Shown: piece after piece, positions 1-7,059 of the stretch
Numbering within the stretch: position 1 is the first letter of the stretch
Layout: the number at the start of each line of letters is the position of its first letter
Assembly (NCBI GenBank): GCA_903909435.1
Contig: CAIVVT010000001.1
Coordinates: 62,001-126,000 of the forward strand
Source: an uncultured Acidobacteriia bacterium
Lineage (GTDB): Bacteria > Acidobacteriota > Terriglobia > Bryobacterales > Bryobacteraceae
Direction: 5' to 3'
Length of the DNA: 64,000 nt
Position numbers and translations under genes: made by a program
The notes under the pieces: generated by a model
Database searches by the model: none
What the model was told of the DNA's origin: nothing
Seen by the model: only the letters and a program-made list of their open reading frames with translations

Positions 1-275
1 TTGCTTTCAGCACACACGAGCAGGTGGCGCAATTCGAGCAATCCCTGAAGTCAGGTTCTGGACGAGCGTTCGGGAACCGTCACCTCTCGCCGGCGTAACC
101 CGCCGGGGCTCGGCCGGCGCGAAAGCGAACCCACACTCCAGCACACTCCAGTTGCTTGCCAGGAACGCGCCAACGGCCCGTCGCGGCCAAGTCAATCTGA
201 ATTCGGGCGCACAGCGCTCCCTCATGCCGTGAGCCCGACTGGTTTTGCCCCGGCGATTGTGGCAGGGTAAGGGAG

Positions 276-1442
276 ATGTCACGCTTCACGCGCAGATCGG
301 TGCTCGCCGGCGCGGGTGCGCTGGCCGGTTCCGTGTTGCTGCGGAGGACGCTGCTGGGCGCCGCGGCGCCTGCCGCTTCCGTGGCCGTCGCGGGCTGCCG
401 GTCGTATGGCCCCGAATTGGTGCCCACGCTCGACCGGATGTTCGACCAGCTCGGCGGGCTCGGACGGATCGTCAAGGGCAAGACCGTGGCGATGAAGGTG
501 AACCTGACGGGCCTGGCCAGCGACCGCCTGGGCAGCCTGCCGAACGGGCTGTCGCATTGGACCCACTCGAACGTGATCGGCGCGGTGGTGCACCTGATGG
601 GGCGGGCGGGCGCTCGCCGAATTCGCATCCTGGAAGCCCCCTGGAAGAGCGCCGAGCCGCTTGAGGAGTTCATGCTGCAGGCGGGCTGGGAGCCGCTGGA
701 TCTACTCAACGCCGCCCCGCTGGTCGAGTTTGAAAACACGAACTACCTCGGCGCTGGAAAAGAGTACGCCCGCTTGGCCACGCCCCGCGGAGGCCACGTC
801 TTTCGCGCCTTCGATCTCAACCACTCGTACCGCGATTGCGACGTGTTCGTCTCTCTCGCCAAGCTGAAGGAACACGCCACCGCCGGGGTGACCCTCTCCA
901 TGAAGAACTGCTTCGGGATTACGCCGTGCACGATTTATGGTGACAACGCCGGACTCGACGAGCCGGGCCTGGTACCTTTGGGCGGGCGCGGCATCCTGCA
1001 CAGCGGCGAGCGCCAGCCATCCAGGAGCGCGCCTTCGGAAAACGATCCCGGCTCGCCGCGCGATCCCGGCTACCGCGTGCCTGCCATCGTGGCCGACCTG
1101 GTGGCGGCCCGGCCGATCGATCTCGCGATCATCGACGGGATTCGGACCCAGACCAAGGGCGAGACGCCGGGCGTCGAGGGCGCGGTCGCCGTTGCACCGG
1201 GCGTGTTGATAGCCGGGACCAACTGCGTCTCGACCGATGCCGTGGGAGCCGCCGTGATGGGCTTCGACCCGCTGGCCGACCGCGGCAAGGCGCCGTTCGA
1301 GCAGTGCGACAGCACGCTGCGGCTGGCCGAAGAACTCGGCGTGGGCAGCCACGATCTGGCGCGGATCGAAGTCCTCGGCGTGCCGATTGCCCGCGTGCGC
1401 TTCGATTTCCGAAAAGCCGTGCGCGCCGCCAATCCGGCCTGA
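276..1442 (+). CDS. Tat-exported DUF362 domain protein
   Basis: A 388-residue protein. It opens with a twin-arginine signal (TRRSVLAGAG, arginines 6-7) followed by a long hydrophobic Ala/Gly/Leu stretch to about residue 45, so it is probably exported folded. The body from about residue 60 matches the DUF362 family by its AMKVNLTG motif, the KLKEHATAGVTLSMKNCFG block and the C-terminal TNCVSTDAVGAAVMGFDP block. The family's activity is unknown. Some members carry ferredoxin domains, but I see no CxxCxxC cluster here. The start follows GGCAGG and AAGGGAG, the latter directly abutting the ATG. The enolase-superfamily gene begins 46 bases downstream on the same strand, so the two are probably co-transcribed. 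A second Tat-linked DUF362 gene lies at 27809. Confidence 0.85.
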   Translation: MSRFTRRSVLAGAGALAGSVLLRRTLLGAAAPAASVAVAGCRSYGPELVPTLDRMFDQLGGLGRIVKGKTVAMKVNLTGLASDRLGSLPNGLSHWTHSNVIGAVVHLMGRAGARRIRILEAPWKSAEPLEEFMLQAGWEPLDLLNAAPLVEFENTNYLGAGKEYARLATPRGGHVFRAFDLNHSYRDCDVFVSLAKLKEHATAGVTLSMKNCFGITPCTIYGDNAGLDEPGLVPLGGRGILHSGERQPSRSAPSENDPGSPRDPGYRVPAIVADLVAARPIDLAIIDGIRTQTKGETPGVEGAVAVAPGVLIAGTNCVSTDAVGAAVMGFDPLADRGKAPFEQCDSTLRLAEELGVGSHDLARIEVLGVPIARVRFDFRKAVRAANPA

Positions 1443-1488
1443 TATAGTAGGCGCCGCCGTGCTGCCGGCACGCGCGCACGAGGGACCC

Positions 1489-2724
1489 ATGAATCGAAGA
1501 AGCCTGCTGAGATCCGCCTTGTTGGCCGCGGGCGGAGCGCTGGCCGCGCCGCGCTACAGTGCCGCCGCGGTGCCAAAGACGAAGATCCGGCGCATCCGCT
1601 ACTACGAACCGCCACGCCCCAATCCGACCTTCAATCAGAGCACCCGCATCGTCACCATCGAGACCGACGCTGGCATCACGGGCATCGGCGAAGGCGGGTC
1701 CAAGGACATGCTGGAGCAGTGCGCCTCCATGCTGATCGGCGAAGACCCGTCGCGCATCGACCATCTCTGGCAGTTGATGTACCGCGGCTGGTTCTACCCT
1801 GCCGGGCGCGAGAAACTGCACGCCCTGGGGGCGCTCGACATGGCTCTGTGGGACATCCAGGGCAAGGCCCTGGGCGTCCCGGTCTATCACCTGCTGGGCG
1901 GCCTGTCGCGGGAACACATCGAGTGTTACTCGGGTGGAACCGGCCAGGGCGAGACCCTGCAGGAGCGGGCGCGCGCGGTGATCGAGGCCGGGTTCAGGGC
2001 CTTCCGCACGGCGGTGGACATGCCCTGGTCCGCCCAGCCGGGAGGAACTCCCAGCGGGGTGTTCAATTCCCGCCAGGCGGTCGATCAGGAGGTGGAGAAA
2101 GCGCGCCAGATTCGCGAGGGCGTGGGCCAGCATGGCGACTGGCTGACGGACGTGCACACGCGTCTCGATCTCCCCGATGCCATCCGCCTGTGCTCATTGC
2201 TTGAACCGTTCGCGCCATTTGAAGTGGAGGATCCCCTGCGCTCCGAGAACAGGGGCATCTACGAGCAACTGCGTCCGCACATCAACGTACCGATTGCGGT
2301 GGGCGAACAGTTTGGCGACCGCTGGGACTCGAATGAACTGATCGAACGGCGGCTGATCGATTACCTGCGGGTAACGCTGCCGAACAGCGGCGGGATCACC
2401 GAGTTCATGAAGATCGCGGCGCTCTGCGAGACGCACAATGTAGGCCTGATTCCGCACAGCACGGGCCCGATTTCGCTGGCGGCCCTGACCCACGCTCTGG
2501 GCGCTTTCTCCGGCCCGGTGCTGATGGAATGCGGCGGCGTTCCGAAACCGCCGTACCTGCCGCAGGGTGTGGACTTCCGGAACGGCAAGCTGTGGCCCCG
2601 CGACAAGCCGGGGCTCGGTGTGGAGTTCGATCCCGCGGGAGCCAGCCTGCTGTCCGAGATCACCGAGCACTACGCGCCGACGCCGGTTTACCGCAGGCCC
2701 GACGGGTCCATGACCAACTGGTAG
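1489..2724 (+). CDS. Exported mandelate racemase / muconate lactonizing enzyme family protein
   Basis: A 411-residue enolase-superfamily protein of the MR/MLE subgroup. The ATG at 1489 follows GAGGGA and gives an RR-containing signal (NRRSLLRSALLAAGG). The reading frame is open further upstream, but that part lacks family similarity. The capping domain occupies roughly residues 30-150 and the TIM barrel the rest. Metal ligands are visible as D221 (in DVHTRLD), E247 (VEDPLR) and E273 (VGEQFG), with a conserved PHSTGP histidine at 323. The DxH pattern and the absence of a KxK pair after the second barrel strand (FRTAV instead) resemble sugar-acid dehydratases more than racemases. Substrate is unassigned. 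An exported member of this usually cytoplasmic family fits the other Tat genes here. Confidence 0.88.
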   Translation: MNRRSLLRSALLAAGGALAAPRYSAAAVPKTKIRRIRYYEPPRPNPTFNQSTRIVTIETDAGITGIGEGGSKDMLEQCASMLIGEDPSRIDHLWQLMYRGWFYPAGREKLHALGALDMALWDIQGKALGVPVYHLLGGLSREHIECYSGGTGQGETLQERARAVIEAGFRAFRTAVDMPWSAQPGGTPSGVFNSRQAVDQEVEKARQIREGVGQHGDWLTDVHTRLDLPDAIRLCSLLEPFAPFEVEDPLRSENRGIYEQLRPHINVPIAVGEQFGDRWDSNELIERRLIDYLRVTLPNSGGITEFMKIAALCETHNVGLIPHSTGPISLAALTHALGAFSGPVLMECGGVPKPPYLPQGVDFRNGKLWPRDKPGLGVEFDPAGASLLSEITEHYAPTPVYRRPDGSMTNW

Positions 2725-2804
2725 GACCGCGGTGCGCGCTGCGGTTTATGGGCTCGAGTCCGGCTTGTCCGTGCACTTCCCATCCACCCACGGAGTTCGA
2801 CAGA

Positions 2805-3104
2805 ATGGATGCCATGTCTGTACATGTCGTCGCCCATTTCAACGCTCGCCCCGAGACGCTCGAAGCGGTCCGCAAACTGGTTACCGGATTCATCGAGCCG
2901 ACCCGCAAAGAGGCCGGCTGCATCACCTACGTGCTGGCGCAGAACGACGCCAATCCGCTGGAGCTCACGTTTATCGAGGAATGGGAGTCGAACGCCGCGC
3001 TGGACGCGCATTTGCAGACGCCACACCTGAAGCAGGGAGCCGCCCAGTTGGCCGGCCTGTTGGCGCAGCCTGGCGATATACGGCGCTATACCCTGATCGG
3101 CTGA
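2805..3104 (+). CDS. Antibiotic biosynthesis monooxygenase (ABM) family, YgiN-like
   Basis: A 99-residue single-domain protein of the dimeric ferredoxin-like ABM fold. It shows the typical layout of an N-terminal strand (VHVVAHFNARPE), helix (LVTGFIEPTRKEAGC), strand (ITYVLAQND), FIEEWES strand and DAHLQTPHLK helix. Relatives are cofactor-free quinol or heme-degrading monooxygenases, and the substrate cannot be read from the sequence. ATG at 2805 lies nine bases after CGGAG. A second in-frame ATG at 2814 is too far from that site. It is 80 bases after the enolase-family gene and may share its transcript. No signal peptide, so cytoplasmic. Confidence 0.85.
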   Translation: MDAMSVHVVAHFNARPETLEAVRKLVTGFIEPTRKEAGCITYVLAQNDANPLELTFIEEWESNAALDAHLQTPHLKQGAAQLAGLLAQPGDIRRYTLIG

Positions 3105-3134
3105 ACGCGTTTGGAGCGGAGTGAGATCGCGCAC

Positions 3135-3168
3135 AAAAAAAAGGCGCGCCCATGGACGTAGGCGCGCC
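3135..3168 (-). terminator. Intrinsic terminator of the candidate RNA
   Basis: The octamer GGCGCGCC at 3143-3150 and again at 3161-3168 forms an eight-pair GC stem with a ten-base loop. Eight A on the plus strand at 3135-3142 give U8 directly after the stem on the minus strand only. No annotated minus-strand gene reads into it, which is the main reason to suspect an RNA gene upstream. Confidence 0.75.
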
Positions 3169-3411
3169 GTAGAACTGGGAGGTCGGGTGCATGCCCTCCG
3201 ATAGCACACCCCCGATCACTGCGGGCCGACACCGGCCAGTCCCGTCTCCCTCAGGGCATTTCCCCGGCGCTCCTCCGCGCCGCCGGAGGCCTCCGATGCC
3301 TCCGGTTCGGGAATGCCGCCCGGGAAACCGGCCGGCGACCTAGCAACCGCAAATTCGATTTACCATCGAATCTGCACTTCTTTAGTGCAAGTCTGTGGCC
3401 AAACATGCCGG
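3135..3411 (-). ncRNA. Candidate structured small RNA (unassigned)
   Basis: The 459-base gap between two plus-strand genes has no supported ORF but, read on the minus strand, is a chain of hairpins closed by an intrinsic terminator. Perfect or near-perfect stems (plus coordinates): 3373-3378/3384-3389; 3353-3359/3365-3371; 3255-3264/3309-3317 (one bulge), enclosing 3283-3290/3298-3305 and 3265-3270/3277-3282; 3224-3228/3233-3237; and 3185-3194/3204-3211 with a two-base bulge. On the minus strand three of the loops read ATCGGAG, GGAGGA and TATCGGAGG. A GATAAT -10-like box sits at 3423-3418 and would start a transcript near 3411, about 275 nt long; the -35 is poor. I see no hallmarks of tmRNA, RNase P, SRP RNA or common riboswitches. 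GGA-bearing loops recall CsrA/RsmA-binding RNAs, but that is inference. Confidence 0.55.
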
Positions 3412-3563
3412 CGCTGAATTATCAACCACTTAGTCAACAAACTCCTTGTAGAAATGAAATAAGTGTCCACGTTCTGGGCATGTCCATCGCATGTACGCGG
3501 AATGCGTGTAAACTAAATAGACCTAAAAGCGGGGTGCTCCTCAGCACTTGATGGAGCTGGCAT

Positions 3564-5177
3564 ATGGGGCCGCAACCGATAAAGAATCCGCATCAACCCG
3601 GCAGCGCAGGCGCTTTGGCAGATAGCCAAAAGCTCGCCTCGATCCTGAAACTGTGCCAGAAGATGAGTTCGGAGCGGGATCTAAGCGCCTTGCTGGACCT
3701 GGTGGTGACCGAGGCTACGAGACTGCTCGATTGCGAGCGGGCAAGCATCTTCCTGTTCACCCCCGCCCGGGACGAACTGGTCTCCAAGGTGGCTCTGGGC
3801 AGCGACCAGACCATCCGCGTGCGGGCCGGGCTCGGCATCGCGGGAACCGTGGCAGCGACCGGAGAGATGATCACGGTGAACGACGCCTACGGGGATCCGC
3901 GCTTTTTCCAGGGCGTGGACCAAGACACCGGATATCGAACCCGCAATCTGCTGGCGGTGCCGCTGACCGGCGCGGACGGGGAGATCATCGGCGCGTTCGA
4001 AGTGCTCAACAAGCGGGTGGGGAGCTATACCGCCGACGACGCCCAAATCGCGCTGTCACTGGGCGCGAATGCCGCGATAGCGATTCAGAATGCCCAGATG
4101 ATCGGCGAGCTGCGGCGTCACCGGGCGATCCTCGAAACCGAGAACCGCAACCTGCTGCGCGAGATTGGCGGGCGTCTCCCGGCGCAGAACCTGCTCGGCC
4201 TGAGCGCTCCGATCGAGGCGCTGCGCACGATGATTGCACGCGTGGCCGACGCCGACGTCACCATCCTGATTACCGGGGAAAGCGGGACGGGCAAGGACCT
4301 GGTGGCCCGCTCGGTGCATTTCGCCAGTCCCCGGGCGCGTGGGCCGTTCGTGGCGCTGAACTGCGCGGCGCTGCCGGAAACGTTGGTGGAAACCGAATTG
4401 TTCGGGGTTGAAAAAGGGGTCGCAACGGGCGTGGACCGGCGCATCGGCAAGTTCGAGGCGGCGCACGGCGGCACGCTGTTCCTGGACGAAATCGGCGACC
4501 TGCCGCTGCTGGCGCAGGCCAAGATTCTGCGGGTGCTGCAGGAGCGCACCGTGGAACGGCTCGGCGGCCGCAACCAAATCCCGGTGGACGTGCGGATCGT
4601 GGCCGCGACCAACAAGGACGTGGAAGGCGCCATCGCAAAGGGGCAGTTCCGGGAGGACCTGTACTATCGCCTGAACGTGGTCCGGCTGCGCACTCCCGCG
4701 CTGCGCGATATCCGCGAGGACCTGCCTATCCTGGCAACGTATTTCCTGGACGAGGCCGCGCGCGAAATGAAGCGGCCCGGGGCTGAGCTCTCCGCCCGGG
4801 CGCTGGCCGCGGTGCAGGCCTACTCCTGGCCGGGCAACGTCCGGCAACTGCAGAACGAGATGCGCCGGGCGGTGGTGTATGCGCGCGGAACCGTCATCGA
4901 CACTGCCGACTTGAGTGAGGCGCTGCAAGCCGCTCCGCTGCACGGCACGGTTGCCGCCCGGCCAGCGGAGGTGGCGGCCCTCAACTTGCCGGAAGAGGTG
5001 GAGGAACTCGAGAAAGCGCGCATTCGGGAAGCGTTGGCGGCATGCGGGCAAAACCAGGTGAAGACAGCACGCAAGCTGGGACTGAGCCGCCAGGGTCTGA
5101 TCAATAAACTGAAGCGTTACGGGATCGCAGCCGCACCAGACGGGGCGGACGAACAGAAGGAAGGCGACGGGGAATGA
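3564..5177 (+). CDS. GAF-AAA+-Fis sigma54-type transcriptional activator
   Basis: A 537-residue NtrC/NifA-type regulator. An N-terminal GAF sensor (about 40-180) replaces a receiver domain, so control is probably by a bound small molecule and not phosphorylation. The AAA+ core (about 205-430) shows Walker A GESGTGKD at 238-245, Walker B FLDEIGD at 306-312 and the AATNKD and REDLYYRLNV motifs. A Fis-type helix-turn-helix lies at about 490-525. The sigma54-contacting GAFTGA loop is changed to GVATGV at 285-290, losing the phenylalanine, so sigma54 dependence should not be assumed. The last codon overlaps the start of the next gene (ATGA), implying translational coupling. No GG-N10-GC promoter was recognised nearby. 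Confidence 0.9.
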   Translation: MGPQPIKNPHQPGSAGALADSQKLASILKLCQKMSSERDLSALLDLVVTEATRLLDCERASIFLFTPARDELVSKVALGSDQTIRVRAGLGIAGTVAATGEMITVNDAYGDPRFFQGVDQDTGYRTRNLLAVPLTGADGEIIGAFEVLNKRVGSYTADDAQIALSLGANAAIAIQNAQMIGELRRHRAILETENRNLLREIGGRLPAQNLLGLSAPIEALRTMIARVADADVTILITGESGTGKDLVARSVHFASPRARGPFVALNCAALPETLVETELFGVEKGVATGVDRRIGKFEAAHGGTLFLDEIGDLPLLAQAKILRVLQERTVERLGGRNQIPVDVRIVAATNKDVEGAIAKGQFREDLYYRLNVVRLRTPALRDIREDLPILATYFLDEAAREMKRPGAELSARALAAVQAYSWPGNVRQLQNEMRRAVVYARGTVIDTADLSEALQAAPLHGTVAARPAEVAALNLPEEVEELEKARIREALAACGQNQVKTARKLGLSRQGLINKLKRYGIAAAPDGADEQKEGDGE

Positions 5178-5776
5178 GCAATTCGGCAAGAATCGGGGCA
5201 CCGGGCAAGATCCATGCAGACCCGGCCTGGCTGGTGCGCAGGCTGGCTGCGGTTTGGGTGGCGGCCTGGCTCGGCATGATCCTGCTGGTCGGGGCGCTGA
5301 CCATCGTCACGCTGAATTCACCCGCGGCCCTGACCGCGGCGCCGCCGGAGGGCTACGGAAAGGCGGTAAAGCTGGCGGGTGAGCCGCTGCTGCGCGAACT
5401 GCTGAATTATCAGGCGGCGGAGATAAACGGCGCCATGCTGGAGGTCTGGGGCTGGATCCAGGTTGGCTTGTCCGCGGCCTTGTTCGGCGTTTTGCTGCTG
5501 CTGTCAACCGTAGGCAAAGTCGAATTGGGGGTCTCCCTGGCCATGGCGGCGGACTCGCTGCTGCTGAAATTCGTACTGATCCCGAATATGGACCAGCTCA
5601 ACCGGCAGGTGGCGACCGCGGAGGCGGTGAAACGGCTGGCGCTGGTGAACCAGCACTACCAGATGGCGAGCATGTCGTTCTTCATTTCGCAGAGCGTCAC
5701 GCTGCTGCTAGCGGGCTTTTTGCTTGTGCTTCTGCTGCGGCGCAGCCGCAGCTCCCACCGGGGCGCCAGTCTCTGA
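5174..5776 (+). CDS. Four-helix membrane protein of unknown function
   Basis: A 200-residue protein with four predicted membrane segments (roughly 20-47, 93-112, 118-137 and 169-188) and a basic cytoplasmic tail (RRSRSSHR). A soluble loop of about 45 residues lies between the first two helices. The ATG overlaps the stop of the GAF regulator by four bases, so the two are probably translated together and the protein may supply or sense its signal. Its last 69 bases overlap, in the opposite direction, the 3' end of the vertex-protein gene at 5708. I do not recognise the family; the helix count resembles DUF4149-type proteins but this is weak. Confidence 0.8.
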   Translation: MSNSARIGAPGKIHADPAWLVRRLAAVWVAAWLGMILLVGALTIVTLNSPAALTAAPPEGYGKAVKLAGEPLLRELLNYQAAEINGAMLEVWGWIQVGLSAALFGVLLLLSTVGKVELGVSLAMAADSLLLKFVLIPNMDQLNRQVATAEAVKRLALVNQHYQMASMSFFISQSVTLLLAGFLLVLLLRRSRSSHRGASL

Positions 5777-6043
5777 GAACAGCTCGACGCGGTCGATGAT
5801 GCCGATCACCGCAGTGTCGATGGGCGAGGGCTTCAGCCCCACCGTCGTGAACGCGGCAAACCCGTCGTACACCAGCAGGACCTTGTCCCCCACGCCGGCC
5901 TTGACGCCATCCACTGCCGCCACCGGATTGCCTGTGGCGCTGCCGTCCAAGCCGAGCGGCTGAACCAGCAGAATCGTCTTGCCCTCGTGCGAAGGGTGTT
6001 TCTGGGTGGCGCTGATATCGCCGATGACACGTCCTATCTGCAT
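5708..6043 (-). CDS. Bacterial microcompartment vertex protein (EutN/CcmL, BMC-P), third of three
   Basis: A 111-residue BMC-P family protein. These form pentamers that cap the icosahedral vertices of microcompartment shells. The family pattern is clear: IGRVIGDISATQKHPSHEGKT at the start, LLVQPLG, a VAAVDGVKAGVGDKVLLVYDG core and AVIGIIDRVEL near the end. The usual GSSAR turn is replaced by DGFAAFT, and there is a 20-residue Ala/Lys/Gln tail not seen in its two neighbours. It starts six bases after the second copy ends, with AAGAAG just ahead of the ATG. Its stop lies inside the 3' end of the convergent membrane gene (69-base overlap). No BMC-H or BMC-T shell gene is in the window. Confidence 0.92.
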   Translation of the reverse strand: MQIGRVIGDISATQKHPSHEGKTILLVQPLGLDGSATGNPVAAVDGVKAGVGDKVLLVYDGFAAFTTVGLKPSPIDTAVIGIIDRVELFSETGAPVGAAAAPQQKHKQKAR

Positions 6044-6049
6044 CTTCTT

Positions 6050-6328
6050 TCAGGCGCCGCCGCCACCTACGTGCAACTCGTCCACAATCCCCACGACCGT
6101 CGCATCCGTAGGCACTTCGCCGGGTTGAAACGGGAAGCTCGCTTCCCTGCCCCGCACCCAGTAGACGACCTCGCCGGAACCGGCCCCGGTGCAATCCGTG
6201 CAAATCACGACTTTGCCCGAGGCGCTCAGGTCCGGGGTGACAGGCTGTACCAGCAGCAGCCGCTGAGCCTCCAGGCCCGGGTTCTTCACGCTCGCCCAAA
6301 TTCTTCCCACGACGCGGCCCAATTGCAC
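6050..6328 (-). CDS. Bacterial microcompartment vertex protein (EutN/CcmL, BMC-P), second of three
   Basis: A 92-residue BMC-P protein starting with GTG (QLGRVVGRIWAS). Strands and turns of the family are visible: LLLVQPVTP, VICTDCTGAGSGEVVYWVRG, and ATVVGIVDELHV. The conserved GSSAR turn is GREASFP. It ends in a glycine run. The gene sits 12 bases after the first copy and six before the third, so the three are one operon. Divergence between the three copies suggests distinct, non-redundant vertex proteins. Confidence 0.92.
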   Translation of the reverse strand: MQLGRVVGRIWASVKNPGLEAQRLLLVQPVTPDLSASGKVVICTDCTGAGSGEVVYWVRGREASFPFQPGEVPTDATVVGIVDELHVGGGGA

Positions 6329-6340
6329 GATATTGCCTGA

Positions 6341-6616
6341 CTACCGGGCGGCGTCCATCGACACGCCGTCCACAATGCCCACGATCACGCAGTCCACCGG
6401 CTTGTCCTTGCAGCCCGAGGCCATGCGCGCGGAAGACCCTCCCACGGTGAACACGAGTTCCCGATTGCCGGCCCCGACCGTATCGACGGCGATCAGGTAA
6501 CCCGCCTCTTCCTTCCCGTCGGGAGTGACCGGCTTCACGATCAGCAGGGTGTGCCCCTCCAGGCGGGCGTCCTTGCGCGTGGCAACTATCGTGCCTACAA
6601 CACGGCCAAGAGTCAT
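6341..6616 (-). CDS. Bacterial microcompartment vertex protein (EutN/CcmL, BMC-P), first of three
   Basis: A 91-residue BMC-P protein and the most canonical of the three, with TLGRVVGTIVATRKD, LLIVKPVTPDG, YLIAVDTVGAGNRELVFTVG, the GSSAR turn and CVIVGIVD. It is the promoter-proximal gene of a three-gene minus-strand operon. Shells with three vertex paralogues are known, for example in Haliangium ochraceum. Here no signature enzyme, hexamer or trimer shell gene is adjacent on either side, so cargo cannot be inferred. I could not pick a convincing promoter in the upstream gap. Confidence 0.93.
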   Translation of the reverse strand: MTLGRVVGTIVATRKDARLEGHTLLIVKPVTPDGKEEAGYLIAVDTVGAGNRELVFTVGGSSARMASGCKDKPVDCVIVGIVDGVSMDAAR

Positions 6617-7059
6617 AGTAGTTTACTGCACCGCCTATTGAGTTTCGCTGGGTGCAGTGACGCGAGTTGGACAGCCGACTGGAGCAGGTTGGTGACCCGC
6701 CTGTCGAACCTGCAAAAAGGCCCTCGTGCGCCGGTATGCAACCGGCGCGCAGGATGCCATCCTGCCCCACAGCCTGAACTTGGTGTCACCGTATTACGCA
6801 AGCCTCAATAATTCGCCGACTGTCTTTAGCGGGCCTGATGGACGCGTCCCGAGCCGGTTGACGCGCCCGCGGCGCACGCTCTTCGCGCGATGTGAAATCT
6901 CCGCGCGTGACTCTCATCTTACTCTGAGAGCGCCGAATCCGGCACGACGGCCCCGCACCCGCAACCGTGCAAGTGGACGGGCAGGCAGGCCGGCGGCACT
7001 CTGTTACCTCCAGCGGGGCGCGGTGTTGCTAAACTACCGACGAAGGGGATTTGCAAGCC
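6617..7059. other. Intergenic region between divergent vertex-protein and DUF2911 genes
   Basis: This 443-base gap holds one copy of a dispersed repeat (6685-6813) and otherwise no ORF with family support. The right-hand part (6820-7040) would carry the DUF2911 promoter and the left the vertex-operon promoter, but no strong -35/-10 pair stands out in either. Confidence 0.6.
6685..6813. repeat. Dispersed repeat, family 1 (GWHPARRL repeat), copy 1
   Basis: About 130 bases closely match 56986-57117 over their whole length. The core contains a GCCGG...CCGGC hairpin followed by the palindrome CAGGATGCCATCCTG and ends near GCCTCA. In one minus-strand frame both copies read SGC-AGWHPARRL, which shows they are the same element and explains spurious ORFs. 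No transposase is encoded, so it is a non-autonomous or REP-like intergenic element. Confidence 0.8.

Noticed and set aside
3-98. Open frame entering from the left edge and ending TAA at 96-98, possibly the tail of an upstream CDS
   Set aside because: Only 31 residues are visible and they match no family I can name; there is no way to support coding from this window.
3135-3411. The structured gap as tmRNA, RNase P RNA, SRP RNA or a cobalamin riboswitch
   Set aside because: I see no tag-peptide frame with tRNA-like end, no GAGGAAAG-type RNase P core, no SRP GGAA-type domain and no B12-box; it is kept as unassigned.
6613-6801. Minus-strand 62-residue ORF with the peptide AGWHPARRL
   Set aside because: It is repeat family 1 read in frame; the second copy gives the same peptide, so it is not a gene.
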